Positions 1-12,060 of a DNA stretch of 64,000 bases are shown here, piece after piece. A program made the position numbers and the translations under genes. The first letter of the stretch is position 1. Every line of letters begins with the position of its first letter. Under the pieces are notes generated by a model, which was not told where the DNA came from, did not search any database, and saw only the letters and a program-made list of their open reading frames with translations. The stretch lies in the NCBI RefSeq assembly GCF_022682495.2, contig NC_071394.1:31220470-31284469 (forward strand), given 5' to 3'. Source of the stretch: Desmodus rotundus (Eukaryota; Chordata; Mammalia; Chiroptera; Phyllostomidae).

Positions 1-559
1 ACAACCATTCTGAGTGCTGTGAATCCTAGTGAGTTGTTGAACCTAAGGGTGATTTGGGGAACCCCAAACTTGCAGCTGGTGTCAGAAGTGAAGGTGGTGT
101 TGGAGACTCCTATGAGCTTCTGGAGAAGGGGAATCCTATTCTGTAGATTTTTATAACTCCCACCACTGCTAAAATAGTGACATATGAAATAACTAAAAAC
201 TGCTGCTGAATAAATATATTTTATGAAGTTTATTAATAAGGTGGTATGATTTTGTGTAGAAGCAGGAACAAAAGAAATTTGAAAACTAGACTTAAAAGGA
301 TTCACACTCCCTAAACAACTATAACTTATCTGGATATTAATATGTGGATATACATTTTGCTTACAAATTTAAGAAGGAATAGGGAGCATTAAAATGATCA
401 AGCAAATGATATAGAAAAATTTGACCTTATTGAACATTAAATGGAGTCCCACATGTACTTGGTAAGAGCTCAAACGCCATTTAAAGCAATAAAAGAAATG
501 AAGTAACAGAAAGGTTAAAAGGAAAAAACAACTACTCCAAAATCCTTAACAAGACTTAT

Positions 560-1015
560 CAGATGCTATGCATGCTCTTTACCTTCAACCAGACTGAGCT
601 CATTTCATCCCTCACAACAAGTCCCTCCCCAGATGAGTCACATTTCTTTCTATCGCATGCCTTGGCATACATGTATCTTCTACCTGGAATACTCTTCCTT
701 CTTCTGCTAACCTAGCTCACCCCTACCTACCCTTTAGGTCTCAACTTAAGTATCTTTTCCTTAGAAAGCCTTTCTGAAAGATTTCTTCAATCAGATCCCA
801 TTTTTATATGTTCTCATAGCACCACCTACTTCTCCTTCACTTATCAAGGTTATAATTTTATTTTTGTGTGATTAACATCTGTCACCTCCATTAGGCTGTA
901 TGTCACATAAGGTTAAAGACTGTGTGCTCATCTGTGTTACCACTGTACCTCCAGCACCTAGCACAACATTTGGCCCTTGAAAGACATCCAGTAGTTTTTG
1001 AACAAATGAATGAAT
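560..1015 (+). mobile_element. L2-type LINE 3' end
   Basis: Old mammalian L2-like sequence: CTACCTGGAATACTCTTCCT, TTAGGCTGTATGTCACATAA, CCAGCACCTAGCACAACATT and a terminal GAACAAATGAATGAATCA. In the last visible DPY19L4 intron. Bases 1-180 also look repetitive but I cannot classify them. Confidence 0.7.
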
Positions 1016-1190
1016 CAGTAAATGTCAATTCACCGTATTATTGACTTTGTAAACTCCAGTCAGATTAAGAAAGTTTATAGATTTTGAGTTTTTATAAAGT
1101 TTTACAAATGTATTCTTGTAAGTATCCACCTATTACCATCAGAAAGGACAATTCTTTATAAATATAAATAGATAAAATAAATATACTTAC

Positions 1191-1310
1191 CCTTCTATAA
1201 TCATTGCAAGAGAACCCAACAAAATACTGTGAATCACATGATAAATTATTTCTGGCCTTTCTCCAATTCGTCCATCTTCAAGAGTAACAGTTTCTTTCAG
1301 GGACTCACCA
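1191..1310 (-). CDS. DPY19L4: DPY19L4 exon 13
   Basis: 120 bases giving residues 446-484 plus shared codons at each end (phase 2 in, phase 2 out). The acceptor reads TTTCTGTAG and the donor GTAAGT. The translation contains [19 protein letters not shown] followed by a hydrophobic stretch, [10 protein letters not shown]. This is the last DPY19L4 exon in the window. The next exon is not found in bases 1-1190. Confidence 0.95.
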
Positions 1311-2032
1311 CTACAGAAAGGAAACATGATTTTTACTAAAATATGTACTTGAAAAACTCAAAGATCTTCAATTTCTTCATAGAAAGACACAGAGGTAGTT
1401 CTTAATATTTGAAAGTATATTCTGCTAGTCAAATACTAACTTTTCGGTCCCCAGGTTTTTGAAATTAGCTTTTAGAACCTGAATGTAACTGACTTAGGAA
1501 AGACTGAAAATGAAAGTTCAGGAATATAATTAAAAAATATTTTAGGATCCTTTCTAAGATCATTATCACTCAACTAGTGATTGCTAAGTCAATATGGTTA
1601 AATCATAATCTAAAGAACAAATTCTCAAAACCATGATACTAGATACACCTCCTTTCAAACATGATAAACATATTTTAAATAGTCAAACATTATAATTTAA
1701 AATCGCTTATACTACTAGCTTCCTTGAGGTTAAATAGAAGAAATTATTCTTATGTTAAAGTAAAAAATCTGAGGAAATTAGTGAAAGAGTTTGTGATAGC
1801 TTAACTGATTATTTAAATATTACTCCTACACTAAATCTGGACATTACATGTTTAGATATATGAACTTAAATTTAAATTTTACCTAGTTAACTTATAAAGG
1901 TTTACATATTAATGAAGAGAGAATGAAATTAGAAGCTCTAAAATAAATATACAAATATTAGAAGAATATTAAACATAAGAATTTTACATACTTTCATTAA
2001 ATATTAGTAATGTGATTTTCATAAGTACTTAC
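1311..2032 (-). other. DPY19L4: DPY19L4 intron 12
   Basis: AT-rich; no gene, repeat or RNA gene that I recognise. Confidence 0.8.
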
Positions 2033-2191
2033 TTAATTCTCCTAAAAATAACTTGCATCATAGAAAGAAAACAAATAATTAACACTAATATATAGAAAGG
2101 TAATAAGGAAGACTGTGTCAATCGCAAAAAAAATTCTTGAGACGGTGCCTGCAGGGATTCTTGACATAGGAGCCAATTCATTGTAAAATTC
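2033..2191 (-). CDS. DPY19L4: DPY19L4 exon 12
   Basis: 159 bases, residues 393-444 plus shared codons. The translation starts [14 protein letters not shown] and ends in a strong membrane segment ([20 protein letters not shown]). It carries the N-glycosylation sequon NFT at 393-395, directly after NMT from the previous exon. The acceptor is TTCTATAG and the donor GTAAGTAC. Confidence 0.96.
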
Positions 2192-2511
2192 CTATAGAAG
2201 ACAAAACACATATCAAAATGACAGGTGTTTTAAACTACTGTTGCAGGTGTTTTAACCATAAAAGTATTTTTATCTCAGTAGAAATTTAGATAAAACAAAG
2301 TACATTTCTCAAACCCGTTCACTGATGACAGCCAGATCCTGCCCTTTACAAATGAAGGTGGTAGCATTAGTAAACTATCCGCAACAAAGTGCTCTAATAA
2401 ATGTAAAACTGCTGCTTTTTGTTACCAAGTAATGTTACCATTTCTAGAGCTCAATACAGTTTTAAGGGAGTTTCACTTTCTATTTTTATCTGGAAGACAA
2501 TAAAAAATTTA

Positions 2512-2794
2512 GCTGTCCAATATGTTAACTCCTAGGTAACATTAGTACTGGGAATGTGGCCAGTGCAAATGGAGATACACTTTCAGTACAAAATACACCC
2601 TAGATTTCAAAGATAAAAAAGAATTTTAAAAAATCAATAATTTTTATATTGTGGACACATTAAAATAATGTTTTTGATATATTGGATTAAACAACATATA
2701 TTATTAAAATTAAATTCATTTATTTCACTATGCTTTTTAATTGTGGCTACTAGAAAATTACATATGTGGCTCACAGTATTATTGGACAGCCCTG
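2512..2794. mobile_element. Old hAT-like DNA element
   Basis: The ends are inverted: GCTGTCCAATATG at the left and, read inward from the right, GGCTGTCCAATAATA. The interior is AT-rich and includes GTGGCTACTAGAAAATTACA, characteristic of an ancient mammalian non-autonomous DNA repeat. I cannot name the subfamily. In DPY19L4 intron 11. Confidence 0.65.
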
Positions 2795-2799
2795 ATTAA

Positions 2800-4708
2800 T
2801 ACTGATAAATGTAACTCAGCTGACACATCTTTTAAAAAGAAATCTAATTACTAAGACAGAAATCATAACATTTGAAATGTAAAACTTTCGAGCTATAAGA
2901 ATCAGGATACCCGTTTTTTACCCAAAGCTAAATATGACCAACAAGACTCCTTGATACAGGCAGTTGTATCTGCATTCTCTCCCAATCCATCTTCTACTTC
3001 CATTTTATCCTTACTCCCCAGCCCTGGGGCCAGAGGTAAGAAATGGAGTGAAGGTCAGGAGTGCTCATGGACTGAAGGACAATGCCTGCTTCACCAATCA
3101 CTAGATATAGAATAAAAGGTGAGACTTTCACAATGTGTCAAACAGCAATACTGCTGTATCAAGGAGGCTGCCACCAAAGTATCTTGTACCTACAACAAAT
3201 ACACTTCTTTTTAAAATCTGCCTATTAAAGGTATTAATTCTATAAAGGTCTAATTCAAATCCCAATTTAACAAGTATTCTTTCCATATCCCCCAGTCTCA
3301 ACCTTTCCTTCCCAATAGTCCCACAGCACTTTACTTATCCCTCAATTACAGTCCTTAATGCAATCCGCCCTATGTTAGACTGTACTCATTTTTTTATCCC
3401 CCAGAGTATCTATCTGGCCTAGTATCCTGCACACCCAACAAATATTTATTAACATTGCTTTATTGGTTCCTGAAAGTGTGTTTCAAAAGCAATGTTTCCT
3501 GAAATTCTGGTGAGCTCCAAATCCTAAGACCCACTTGGCACACTTGAGTATTAGGTATTTACCATTTATACCACCCATGTCATTAACTGTACCAAAACTA
3601 TCTTATGAGAGGGCAATATTCTTAAGGACAAGGACCATGTTTTATTCCTAAAACACATAGTGCATTATTTTGTAAAGTAAATCCAATACCTGACATACTG
3701 AATAATGGGGCACTATATAATATCAACTAAGGAACACTAGAAAAAGCAGCCCTCAATCCTAGGCTCATTCTAGAGTCTTCCAAGGTTAAAGAGAAAGTCA
3801 GTGAAAAGGGCAGGCAATTATTAAGGTCTACAACTAATTTTTACTAATTGCCTGCTAAGTGTCAGACCTACATATACCCCTGAAAAAGGCATCATCCATA
3901 CCCTTAGGGAGTACACGGCCTTTAAAGGACCCTACTATCTTAGACAGAGGTATATGACTTACACTTCAGAAGATTTCTCCAGTGTTTAAACCATGTCAAA
4001 TATTTTGTTAACTGTGATATGTCGCAACATGAAATTCCATGCACAGTATCTAAAATCCCATGTAATCACAGCAAATAATAATAAGGTTCTAAGGTATATT
4101 ATATGAACTAAAGAAATGTGTAGGTAAAAATGTATTTCCCGTTATGCAAATAGATTCTGTCAGTACATAAAATCATGTATTTCGTTTTAGGTTTTAAAAA
4201 TGCATTTAACAAACCCACAAAAAAAGGCACAACATTGCTTGTGAATTCAAAGTCAGCTTCTTCTCCAGTCCACTATTATAACCCCAAGAGGAGATTCTTT
4301 GCTATGAAATAAATATCTTGCTGCCTCCTCCTTTTTTTGTGCCCATACCCTTTTTAATGTAAGCGTTTTGCTGATGTAGTGGTTAACATTACCTTGGTTC
4401 TTTATTCATTTTAAATCTTTCATTTATCCTGATCTTCGATGACATCACTGTTCCTCCTCAAGGGAGAAAGTAACCTCAAAATACTTTGATGCTACTGAGG
4501 TTTAGGTATATCTAATTTCTGAGAGACCTAAATGAGATTTTTTTTTAATGAAAGAAAACATTAAGATCAGATATCTTCTAGATATATTCCAAATTATTTA
4601 TTTTCTAAGTGGTATTTAATTAAGTGTATACTTCCTCCTTTGATTATTTTTGTTCTTTATCTTCTAAGTGGTATAGAGTTAGGTAAACTTACATAATCTA
4701 AAACTTAC
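2800..4708 (-). other. DPY19L4: Rest of DPY19L4 intron 11
   Basis: AT-rich; 2990-3450 and 3600-3740 have weak L2/MIR-like character. Nothing coding. Confidence 0.6.
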
Positions 4709-4782
4709 TTAGTCATATTTAGTCCAAATTTTACTTCAAGGAATTTCAGCATGTGTCCATTTTCTTTGTGTGGAACAAACAT
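4709..4782 (-). CDS. DPY19L4: DPY19L4 exon 11
   Basis: 74 bases, residues 368-391 plus two bases of Lys392. It reads [18 protein letters not shown] and ends FGLNMT, a hydrophilic loop with an NMT sequon. The donor is GTAAGT and the acceptor CCTCCAG. It is the shortest internal exon seen here. Confidence 0.93.
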
Positions 4783-5261
4783 CTGGAGGAAAAAAGAACC
4801 ATTAGCTATACTTACAGCAATACACTATGGTCTAATACTACAAACAGAAAACAGGAAGGCTACCAAACAAAAAATATGAATGAAATGATACCTGTTGTAA
4901 CTGTGAGGAAAAGAGATCTACTGGCATAAGTCCATCCCATTACCCTATACCCAAGTACAAAACCATAATAGGGTAATGGGGAGATTTCAACTTTACCCCC
5001 TACATTAAGTAACTTATCCACTCTTCTGAACACCTTTGACTCATCTCAATTTATTCTATACATTACTCAATGTTAATTGCATAATAATGACACTTTGAAT
5101 TAAGTGGAAAATAAAGTGGATATATTTTTAAAGTATATGTAGAAAAGAATCATAATCTTATTTTCTCACTTAATACATCATCACTGGTCAACTAAAAATT
5201 TTACGGTACAAGCTCTATGATCTTATTAACTCGTTACTCTCATTAAAATTTAATTCACTAA

Positions 5262-5439
5262 CCCTGGCCAGGCACCTCAGTTGGTTAGAGCATCGTCCTG
5301 ATACGCCAAAGTTGTGTGTTTGATCTCTGGTCAGGGCCCACACAAAGTAGCAACCAAGGAATGCATAAACAAGTGAAACAACAAAGTTTGTTTCTCTCTC
5401 TTTCTCTAAAATCAATAAATAAAATTAAAAAAAATAAAA
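5262..5439 (+). mobile_element. VES-type SINE (TTAGAGCA subtype)
   Basis: tRNA-like head CCCTGGCCAGGCACCTCAG, box-B-like GTTTGATCTCTGGTCAGGG, CT-rich body and A-rich tail. In DPY19L4 intron 10. Confidence 0.88.
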
Positions 5440-5538
5440 TGACTTCCTTCCCTTCCTCACCTTTAAGAAAATAAATAAAAATTAAATAAAACTGAGTCCA
5501 CTATCCACTGTATGAATCTCAGACACAGAGACACTTAC

Positions 5539-5637
5539 CTTCATTACGATATTCAATGTCACTGTCAGAGCACACACCAGATAAAAATTAATAACCTTCA
5601 TTATTTTAGCAGCAAAAGTTCCTTCCTTCACAGTTAG
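5539..5637 (-). CDS. DPY19L4: DPY19L4 exon 10
   Basis: 99 bases, exactly 33 codons in phase 0 at both ends (residues 335-367). A basic start ([15 protein letters not shown]) is followed by a membrane segment ([17 protein letters not shown]). It is separated from exon 9 by an intron of only 95 bases. Confidence 0.95.
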
Positions 5638-5732
5638 CTGTGGGGGGAAATCAAATGAACAAAGAAGTGAAGTATAAAAAATTCACAATTTAAAAATTTA
5701 CCATAAGAATGATAAAAGGCAATTCTGATTAC

Positions 5733-5864
5733 CTGAAGGTACTTAACAAACATTAAGGCTACTATTAAACTCAATAAAGGAGACACCAATAAAGCTGAAT
5801 TCTCAAACTGCAGTAAATATCCCAGAAAGAGAGAAAATATATAGATTTTATAAACTTCATGAAC
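5733..5864 (-). CDS. DPY19L4: DPY19L4 exon 9
   Basis: 132 bases, 44 codons, phase 0 both ends (residues 291-334). It reads [20 protein letters not shown], then two hydrophobic stretches, with acceptor TCCCAACAG and donor GTAATC. The sequence is close to the human paralogue over its whole length. Confidence 0.96.
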
Positions 5865-6222
5865 CTGTTGGGACAAAACAAAAAGAATAAGAATATAATG
5901 AACTTTTTTGTACATATTTTCATTAGTTTTATTTAGAATAGATTTGACTACAATTACAATGTAAATGCTCTGCTATAACTTAGGACAGTATTGTGTATAC
6001 CTTCAACATATTTTTAATGATATAATACATAATTAATTTATCATTTCCTTCAAAGAATGCTTGCAAACAAAGCTAAAAGCTTTAAAATGATGGATGTCTA
6101 AATCAGATTGCAAGAACCTTCTGTAGTCCCAGGCTCTGACTTATTTCACTTAGCTTACCTTGTTATTAAATCCAAAATCATAATCTTTAGCAGTAGTTTC
6201 CAAAATCTACCCAGTGAAAATA

Positions 6223-7570
6223 CAAGGTCTGTCTGGAAAAAGTCCAGCCATTGTTAATATAATGAGAGCAATTCGTGGGACATCGATGGAACCCGGAGGT
6301 CAAGGAGAGTAAACTAGACTGCAGAGGCATGAACAATGATGACTTCACTGTACTACTCAGTGGGGGCAGTAGACGCCACTGAATGAGCATGTGTACTGTG
6401 TGGCCCGTTGCATTTAAAATGACTGAGCAAGCAGAGCAACGAATCTGCAACAAATTTTGCATTAAAGTTGAACATTCCTCTCCAGAAGCTATTTGGATGA
6501 TTCAGAAGGACTTTGGGGACAATGCAATGAGTGCAGCACAAATAAAAGTGTGGCACAAATGTTTCAGAGATGGTCGAGAATCTGTTGAAAGTGATCCACA
6601 TTCTGGAAGGCCTGCAACAAGCAGAATACCTGAGAATGTAGAACATGTATGCGCTACAATCAACAAAGATCGGCAACTGACAGTGTGAAAACTAGAAGCT
6701 GATCAGGGGAATGATTCCAAAAACTACTGCACCTGAGATTTTGATGCAGGATCTTGGCATGAAATGTGTTGTGGCAGAATTTGTTTCCACAGCTTCTGCT
6801 ACTAGAGCAGAAAAAACACTGTGCTGCAGTAGCTAATGACTTGATTCAAACTGCTATCAAAAAACAGTATTTCCTCAAGAAGGTCAAAAATGGAGATAAA
6901 TCGTGGGTCTATAGCTATGATCCAGAAATGAAGGCTCGGTCTCCCAGTGGAAGTCGCCTGGTTCTCCATGCCCGAAGAAGGCATGGCAATGTTGAGGCAA
7001 GACAAGACCATGTTAACTGTGTTTTTTGATTGGGCAGGTATTGTGCATCATGAGTATGTCCCTCTAGGACAAACAATAAGGAGAACTGCCTCAATATTCC
7101 TCATTGGTTGATAGATATAATATGACAATAACGGCCACAGCTATGGGCAACTGGTGATTGACAGCTTCATCATGATAACATGCCCACTCATGCATAATGT
7201 CTCGTGCAGAGTTTTTCTGGAGAAAAATCAAATCAACCAGGTGACTCAGACTCCCTACAGCCTAGATGTGGTGCCCTGTGACTTCTGGGTTTCCCAAAAC
7301 TAAAATCACCTTTGAAAAGGGAGAGATTTCAGATCTTTGATGAGATTCTGGGAAATATGACGAGGCAGCTGCTGGGGATTCCAACAAAGGGTTTGCAGAG
7401 TGTTCTGAACAATGGGAGAGACACTGGGAGAACTGTGTGAGGTCCCCAGGTGCCTACTTTGAAGGGGTCTGAGACGTCCTATGTACAATATTTCTTGTTT
7501 CTTATATTTTCAGTAAATGTCTCCACTTTTCATATTGCATGGCTGGATATTTCCGAGACAGACCATTCTT
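6223..7570 (+). mobile_element. Mariner transposon, full length but dead
   Basis: About 1.35 kb with terminal inverted repeats (GGTCTGTCTGGAAAAAGTCC at the left; GGTCTGTCTCGGAAATATCC read inward from the right) and TA at both edges. Between them is a broken mariner transposase: a helix-turn-helix N-terminus (6449-6688, with the block DPHSGRPATS), then the catalytic blocks GDKSWVYSYDPE (about 6895), HDNMPTHA (about 7172) and CDFW (about 7279). Three Asp residues of the mariner D,D,D triad remain, but several stops and frame changes separate the blocks. It lies in DPY19L4 intron 8, opposite to the gene. Confidence 0.92.
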
Positions 7571-7639
7571 ATACAGCCATGAGATGTAACCAAAGAAAAG
7601 TATTTTTGTATTTGCTCCATTTAACAATAAGCATAAGAA

Positions 7640-8930
7640 AGCTAAAGTCAATATCCTAATAGAAGATCTCCAAGGAAAGTTATGTCTTAGTAAATTTATT
7701 TTCTAAAATAGTATAATAATTTAATCTATCATGAAGTTAATTCATTTTAGAAAGGGAAAACTAAGATAAAGCACAGGCAATAAGCAGGAAAAATCAAAAG
7801 GCAGAGTGTTAAAAGCAAAAAAATAAAAAACAAAAAGCAGAAAGAAAAAAAGCCCCTAAGAGGCCAGACCATTGGTGGAAAGAAAAGATATCTCACTGTT
7901 TGGAGACTGCAGTAATGACTGGGAGAGGGCACAATGGGATTTTCTGGGTGCTGATAATATTCTTTTTTTTGGATGCTGGTTCTACAGTTATTGAGTAATT
8001 GTCTCTTAGCTCTAAAGTTATCCCTCTATCCCCTGCCTCATAATGCTGGGGCTGGTACTCTGAAATCTGCACTTCTGCTTTTCTGGTTGACTTCCTATTA
8101 AGCTCTGCCAATACAAAATATAAGAGAGATTACAAGGTTGGATGAGAAAGAAGGAACTTGTTCCTTCCTAGCACTTCCTGTCTGCTTGCAGTTCCTCTGT
8201 CACCTCAGTGATGCATGCCTCTTCACTCTAACAGAGCAATTCTCTCCTGTTGAAGCCACTGCATGCCACTGAAGTTTTTCCAACCCTGAAGAACCAGCTT
8301 TATTGCATCTTTTTGCCCCAGAGAAGAGCTCCAGTCTCAGAGGTCTGGGTCTTAATTCCACAGGGCCCTTCTTTCCAGTTCAGAAATACCAATAAAGCTG
8401 AGTAGTAGTCCCTCTTTAGAGGCTGAGTCCAGCTCCACAGTGTTGCTCCTCTAAGTTTAAGTTTTAATAATTCCAAATTCCTCCTTCGTTTCCTCAGCTT
8501 TAGGGTGGTAACAACTTCCTGCAGTTGCTACCCCTATGATACGTTCAGGTTCTTATTACCCTTTCAATTAGCAAGTGAATGACTTTATACTGGGTTAATG
8601 ATTCTTCATTTTTAAATTTCTCTATCCCAATAACCTAAGTGTTGGTACTCATCAGGATTTTGGACCACGTGAGTATATGGGATGAAGAAAAGGAAGAGAA
8701 GAGCAAGAAGATTCTTAAAATCTGGCTTGGTCAACATATTAAATACTTAATAAAGTTTTAAAATTTAAAAAAGATAAATGCCGAAAAAGACAAAGAAACA
8801 GAAGGAACCAAGTGTTGATGGGAACCTTTAACGACCTCTGGCAATAGGATAAACTGATACAGCCGTTGGGTTGAAAGGCTTGGCATCTAGTTAGGCTGCA
8901 TATGCACATTCCCTTTGGTAATTCGTTATC
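7640..8930 (-). other. DPY19L4: DPY19L4 intron 8, middle part
   Basis: 8140-8600 looks like an old mid-GC repeat (CAGCTTTAGGGTGGTAACAA, AGTTGCTACCCCTATGATAC) that I cannot classify. The rest is AT-rich with no gene. Confidence 0.5.
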
Positions 8931-9440
8931 AGGTGTATACATGCTCTAGAGAAATCTTGCACTTACATGCCACGTGACATGTATAAGAACGCTTGTAGCA
9001 GCACATGAACAATAGACTGAAAAAAACTAAAATGTCCTTCAACAACAGAATGTATAAATAAAGTACAAATGAAAGGAATACAGCTCAGTACATCACCATG
9101 GATGGATCTCAAAAGCAAATCAGGCAAAAGTACACAAGATGTTATTTCCAAAATATTTTTTAGGAATATATAGACAGGTGGTAAAACCATAAAGAAAAAG
9201 AGGAAAGAACTGAGAAGATGCAGGACAGTCAGCCTCTGTTGGGGAGGGAACCGGACGTGACTGGGGAAGAGTGAGAAAGCGGCTTCTTGGGCACTCAAAT
9301 GCACCCCTTCTTGGCCTGGGTGGTCAAATACTCATATTTTATTCTAGTACTGCATATACAGTGGACATATACTCTTTTGTACATGTCCTATATTTCACTT
9401 TTCTTTCTGTTTTAAACAAACAAAAATGAAAGAAGGAGAA
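8930..9440 (+). mobile_element. Old L1 3' end
   Basis: Contains CTAAAATGTCCTTCAACAAC, GGAATACAGCTCAGTACATC and a 3' UTR-like continuation. L1M-type remnant in DPY19L4 intron 8. Confidence 0.6.
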
Positions 9441-9680
9441 ATGGCTAGAAACGCACAGGAAGCACAGGATGACTTTGGTTAAGCAGATCGTGTTTAAAGA
9501 AATTTCAAAGTTCTAAAAAGGATGGAGGAGATGAATTTAACAGTCTCTTGAGAAGTATAAATCAGAACCTACTGAAACATTTAAAAATAAAGCTTAAAAG
9601 CTAAATGGTTTTAAGATACAACACTCTAAAAACATTTATTCCCTGGATTTAAAAATCGCAATTTCAAAATGCCATAATAC

Positions 9681-9815
9681 CTTGTCACTTAGCTTCAATG
9701 AAAAACTATTTAGCAAGAACAGAGATATTGCTTGAAGAAACAAGAGGTAGTGGCTGTACTCCCACATCATCATGAACGTGTAAGTTGAAGCACTCATCAA
9801 CAAGTAGCAAAACCT
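9681..9815 (-). CDS. DPY19L4: DPY19L4 exon 8
   Basis: 135 bases, 45 codons, phase 0 both ends (residues 246-290). It reads [20 protein letters not shown] then [18 protein letters not shown]. The acceptor is CCCTAG and the donor GTATTA. The end ([10 protein letters not shown]) differs most from the human protein, with Asn-Ser where I recall Asp-Thr. Confidence 0.94.
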
Positions 9816-11499
9816 CTAGGGAAAACAAAAGAAAGAAACTACATATCAATAGCCTTATTACTGTAAAACTCTATGAAGTTGTTACCTCAAAGTGGCGGCT
9901 CTGTATTGGTTCAACTTTAAGCTAATTCTTGAAAATTTGTCTTAAAATAACATAATTATTAGTAAATCCTAACATAAACAATAAGATCTTCAAGCGCTCT
10001 AGAGAGAAATCAATGACGTCCTTCAAAGTTCAACATCATACTAAAAATTTCAGGAAGACAAAGGAAAAAATAAAATAAAATTCACTGCAATTTTCTTTCA
10101 TCCTCTAAGAGGTAAAGTAATTAACGTAAGAAAATTGTGGCCTTTACTAGCTTTGGCTCTGGTGGGCTTTTGCTATTGTGAAAATAACTCCTTTCGCCCA
10201 AGAAAATATTTTCATTTTCATGGCGTTTCATATTTTCCTAAGAGCTTCCATTTTATTAGTGTGTTTACATCTCAGCCTACCGCATAGCCCATGGGAAAAG
10301 TCCATTGGTATTTAAATTTCTTCTCAGCAAAAGTGTAGCCTTACCTTTCCCCAATGCTGGTACTATCAACCATATGAAACTCTTAGTTGTTTCCCTCTAC
10401 TGAAGAACTAAACACAAGGATTGCACTGCCCCAATGTGCTTGGCTAAAGTCAATGCTGTCCTTCCAAATGTCATCTCTAAGTGATCCCTTAGTGAGAAAC
10501 CAAGTCTGCAAGAAATCCCCCGCCCCTTAGCATTTTTCTAACAAAAGTCTCTACTCTTTCCACAGATCTACTTTTCATTTCCAATTCCTCCATTAGCAGT
10601 GGTGTCAAATGACTTTGTTCTCATAAGAACAGTGAAGGAGAAGATCAAGTCAAGAAACCTAACATAAGAATCATGTTCTCTAAAACTAGAAAGGTTTAGT
10701 CAGACTCAGCTGACTATACTCAATGATAAATTCCAGAGTCTTAAATACCTTGGGCCATCAGCATATATAAGACTTTTCCAGCATCCTGAATAAGATTAAG
10801 ACCACAGAACAGAATGGAAGAGATGGAAAATTTCCACCAGTTGGTCAAAGCCCAGAAGGACTCGGCACTGCAGAACACACAAGCTTCTGTCCTTCCTATG
10901 GCAACAGCTGTAAGAGGAAGTGTTCTGGAAATCTTCTGATGTGGAACAACCAGACCTGTAATTCCAGGCCTGAAGCCATCATCCCCAGAGAATCCAGTTA
11001 TAGAAACCAATGAAGGCTTGGAGGCAGACTAACCAACCTACTGGCCACTTGGAGAATATTTTGGGGATGCTGGAGGAAAGCTACATGGTAATAAAACCCT
11101 TGCTAAATCTAAGGATTTATTCTCAAACTACTTAAGAACAAGCCCTGAAGGGAAGACAGAAATACATGTCAAACACAATCTGGACAATTGGCTAAATTCT
11201 TCCTTTCTTTGAACATTTTCAAAATCCTGTGCACTCCTGTCTACTACCCCTTACCTTGCTCACTTCATTTTCAATTATGCCTTTATTATGAACCTTTATA
11301 TATATATAACTTAAGTGACACATTAAATAGGTTTCAGTAATAAACCCCAGATGTCTCTGGATGGCTCCAGATAACTGCACACAAGATCTGAGCGTGGATA
11401 TCCTGATGCAACTGCGACCATGCCTCAGGAAGGCAATACATGTGGTTACAATACACGCTGCTATAATATGACTCCGCAATAAAAAGCAGCAAACTGCTG
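9816..11499 (-). other. DPY19L4: DPY19L4 intron 7, right of exon 8
   Basis: No gene or RNA gene seen. The small open frames here have no family resemblance. Confidence 0.6.
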
Positions 11500-12060
11500 A
11501 TGCGTGCAACATCTTGAATGGATATTAAGGGCATTACGCTGAGGAGAAAAAAGCCAATCTCAAAGGATAACATACTATGTAATTCCATTTATATAACCTT
11601 TCTAAGTGACAAAATTATAGTGATAGAGATCAGACCAGTGGTTGCCAGAGGTCAGGACTGAGGGAAAAATGTGACTATTAAGAGATAACATAGGGAGTTT
11701 CTTTGTAGTGATGGAACAGTTTTGGGGTTTTTTTTAAATCCTCATCTGAGGATATCATTATTAATTTTAAAGAGAGAGAGCAAGAGAGAAACATCAGTCA
11801 GTTGCCTCCAGTATACCCGCTGACCAGGGATCAACCTGCAACCTAGGCATGTGCTCTGACCAGGGATTGAACCCGCAACCCTCTGGTGTGTGGGACAATG
11901 CGTCAACCAACTGAGCCACCCAGACAGGGCACGATGGAACAGTTCTGTATCTTAATTATGATGATGGTTACTTGAATCTACACATGTGATCACAATTCAT
12001 ATAAATATACATCCCCTTTACCCTGAAAAAAGCAGCACGTGTAAAAAATTATAATAGAAA
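11500..12060 (+). mobile_element. Old L1 3' end split by a SINE
   Basis: ATGTAATTCCATTTATATAA, CAGTGGTTGCCAGAGGTCAG, then after the SINE GATGGAACAGTTCTGTATCT and ATCTACACATGTGATCACAA: an L1M 3' UTR. The SINE at 11723 sits inside it with a clean duplication. Confidence 0.75.
11723..11931 (-). mobile_element. VES-type SINE
   Basis: Antisense copy ending CACCCAGACAGGGC, flanked by an exact 12-base duplication GATGGAACAGTT on both sides. Inserted in an old L1. Confidence 0.9.

Noticed and set aside
1..180. Possible next DPY19L4 exon at the left edge
   Set aside because: Neither strand shows the expected KYIWIPHVC-type coding sequence; the stretch looks like an unclassified repeat.
5262..5360. 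tRNA-like sequence with box A and box B
   Set aside because: This and similar stretches are SINE heads with A-rich tails and target duplications, not functional tRNA genes.
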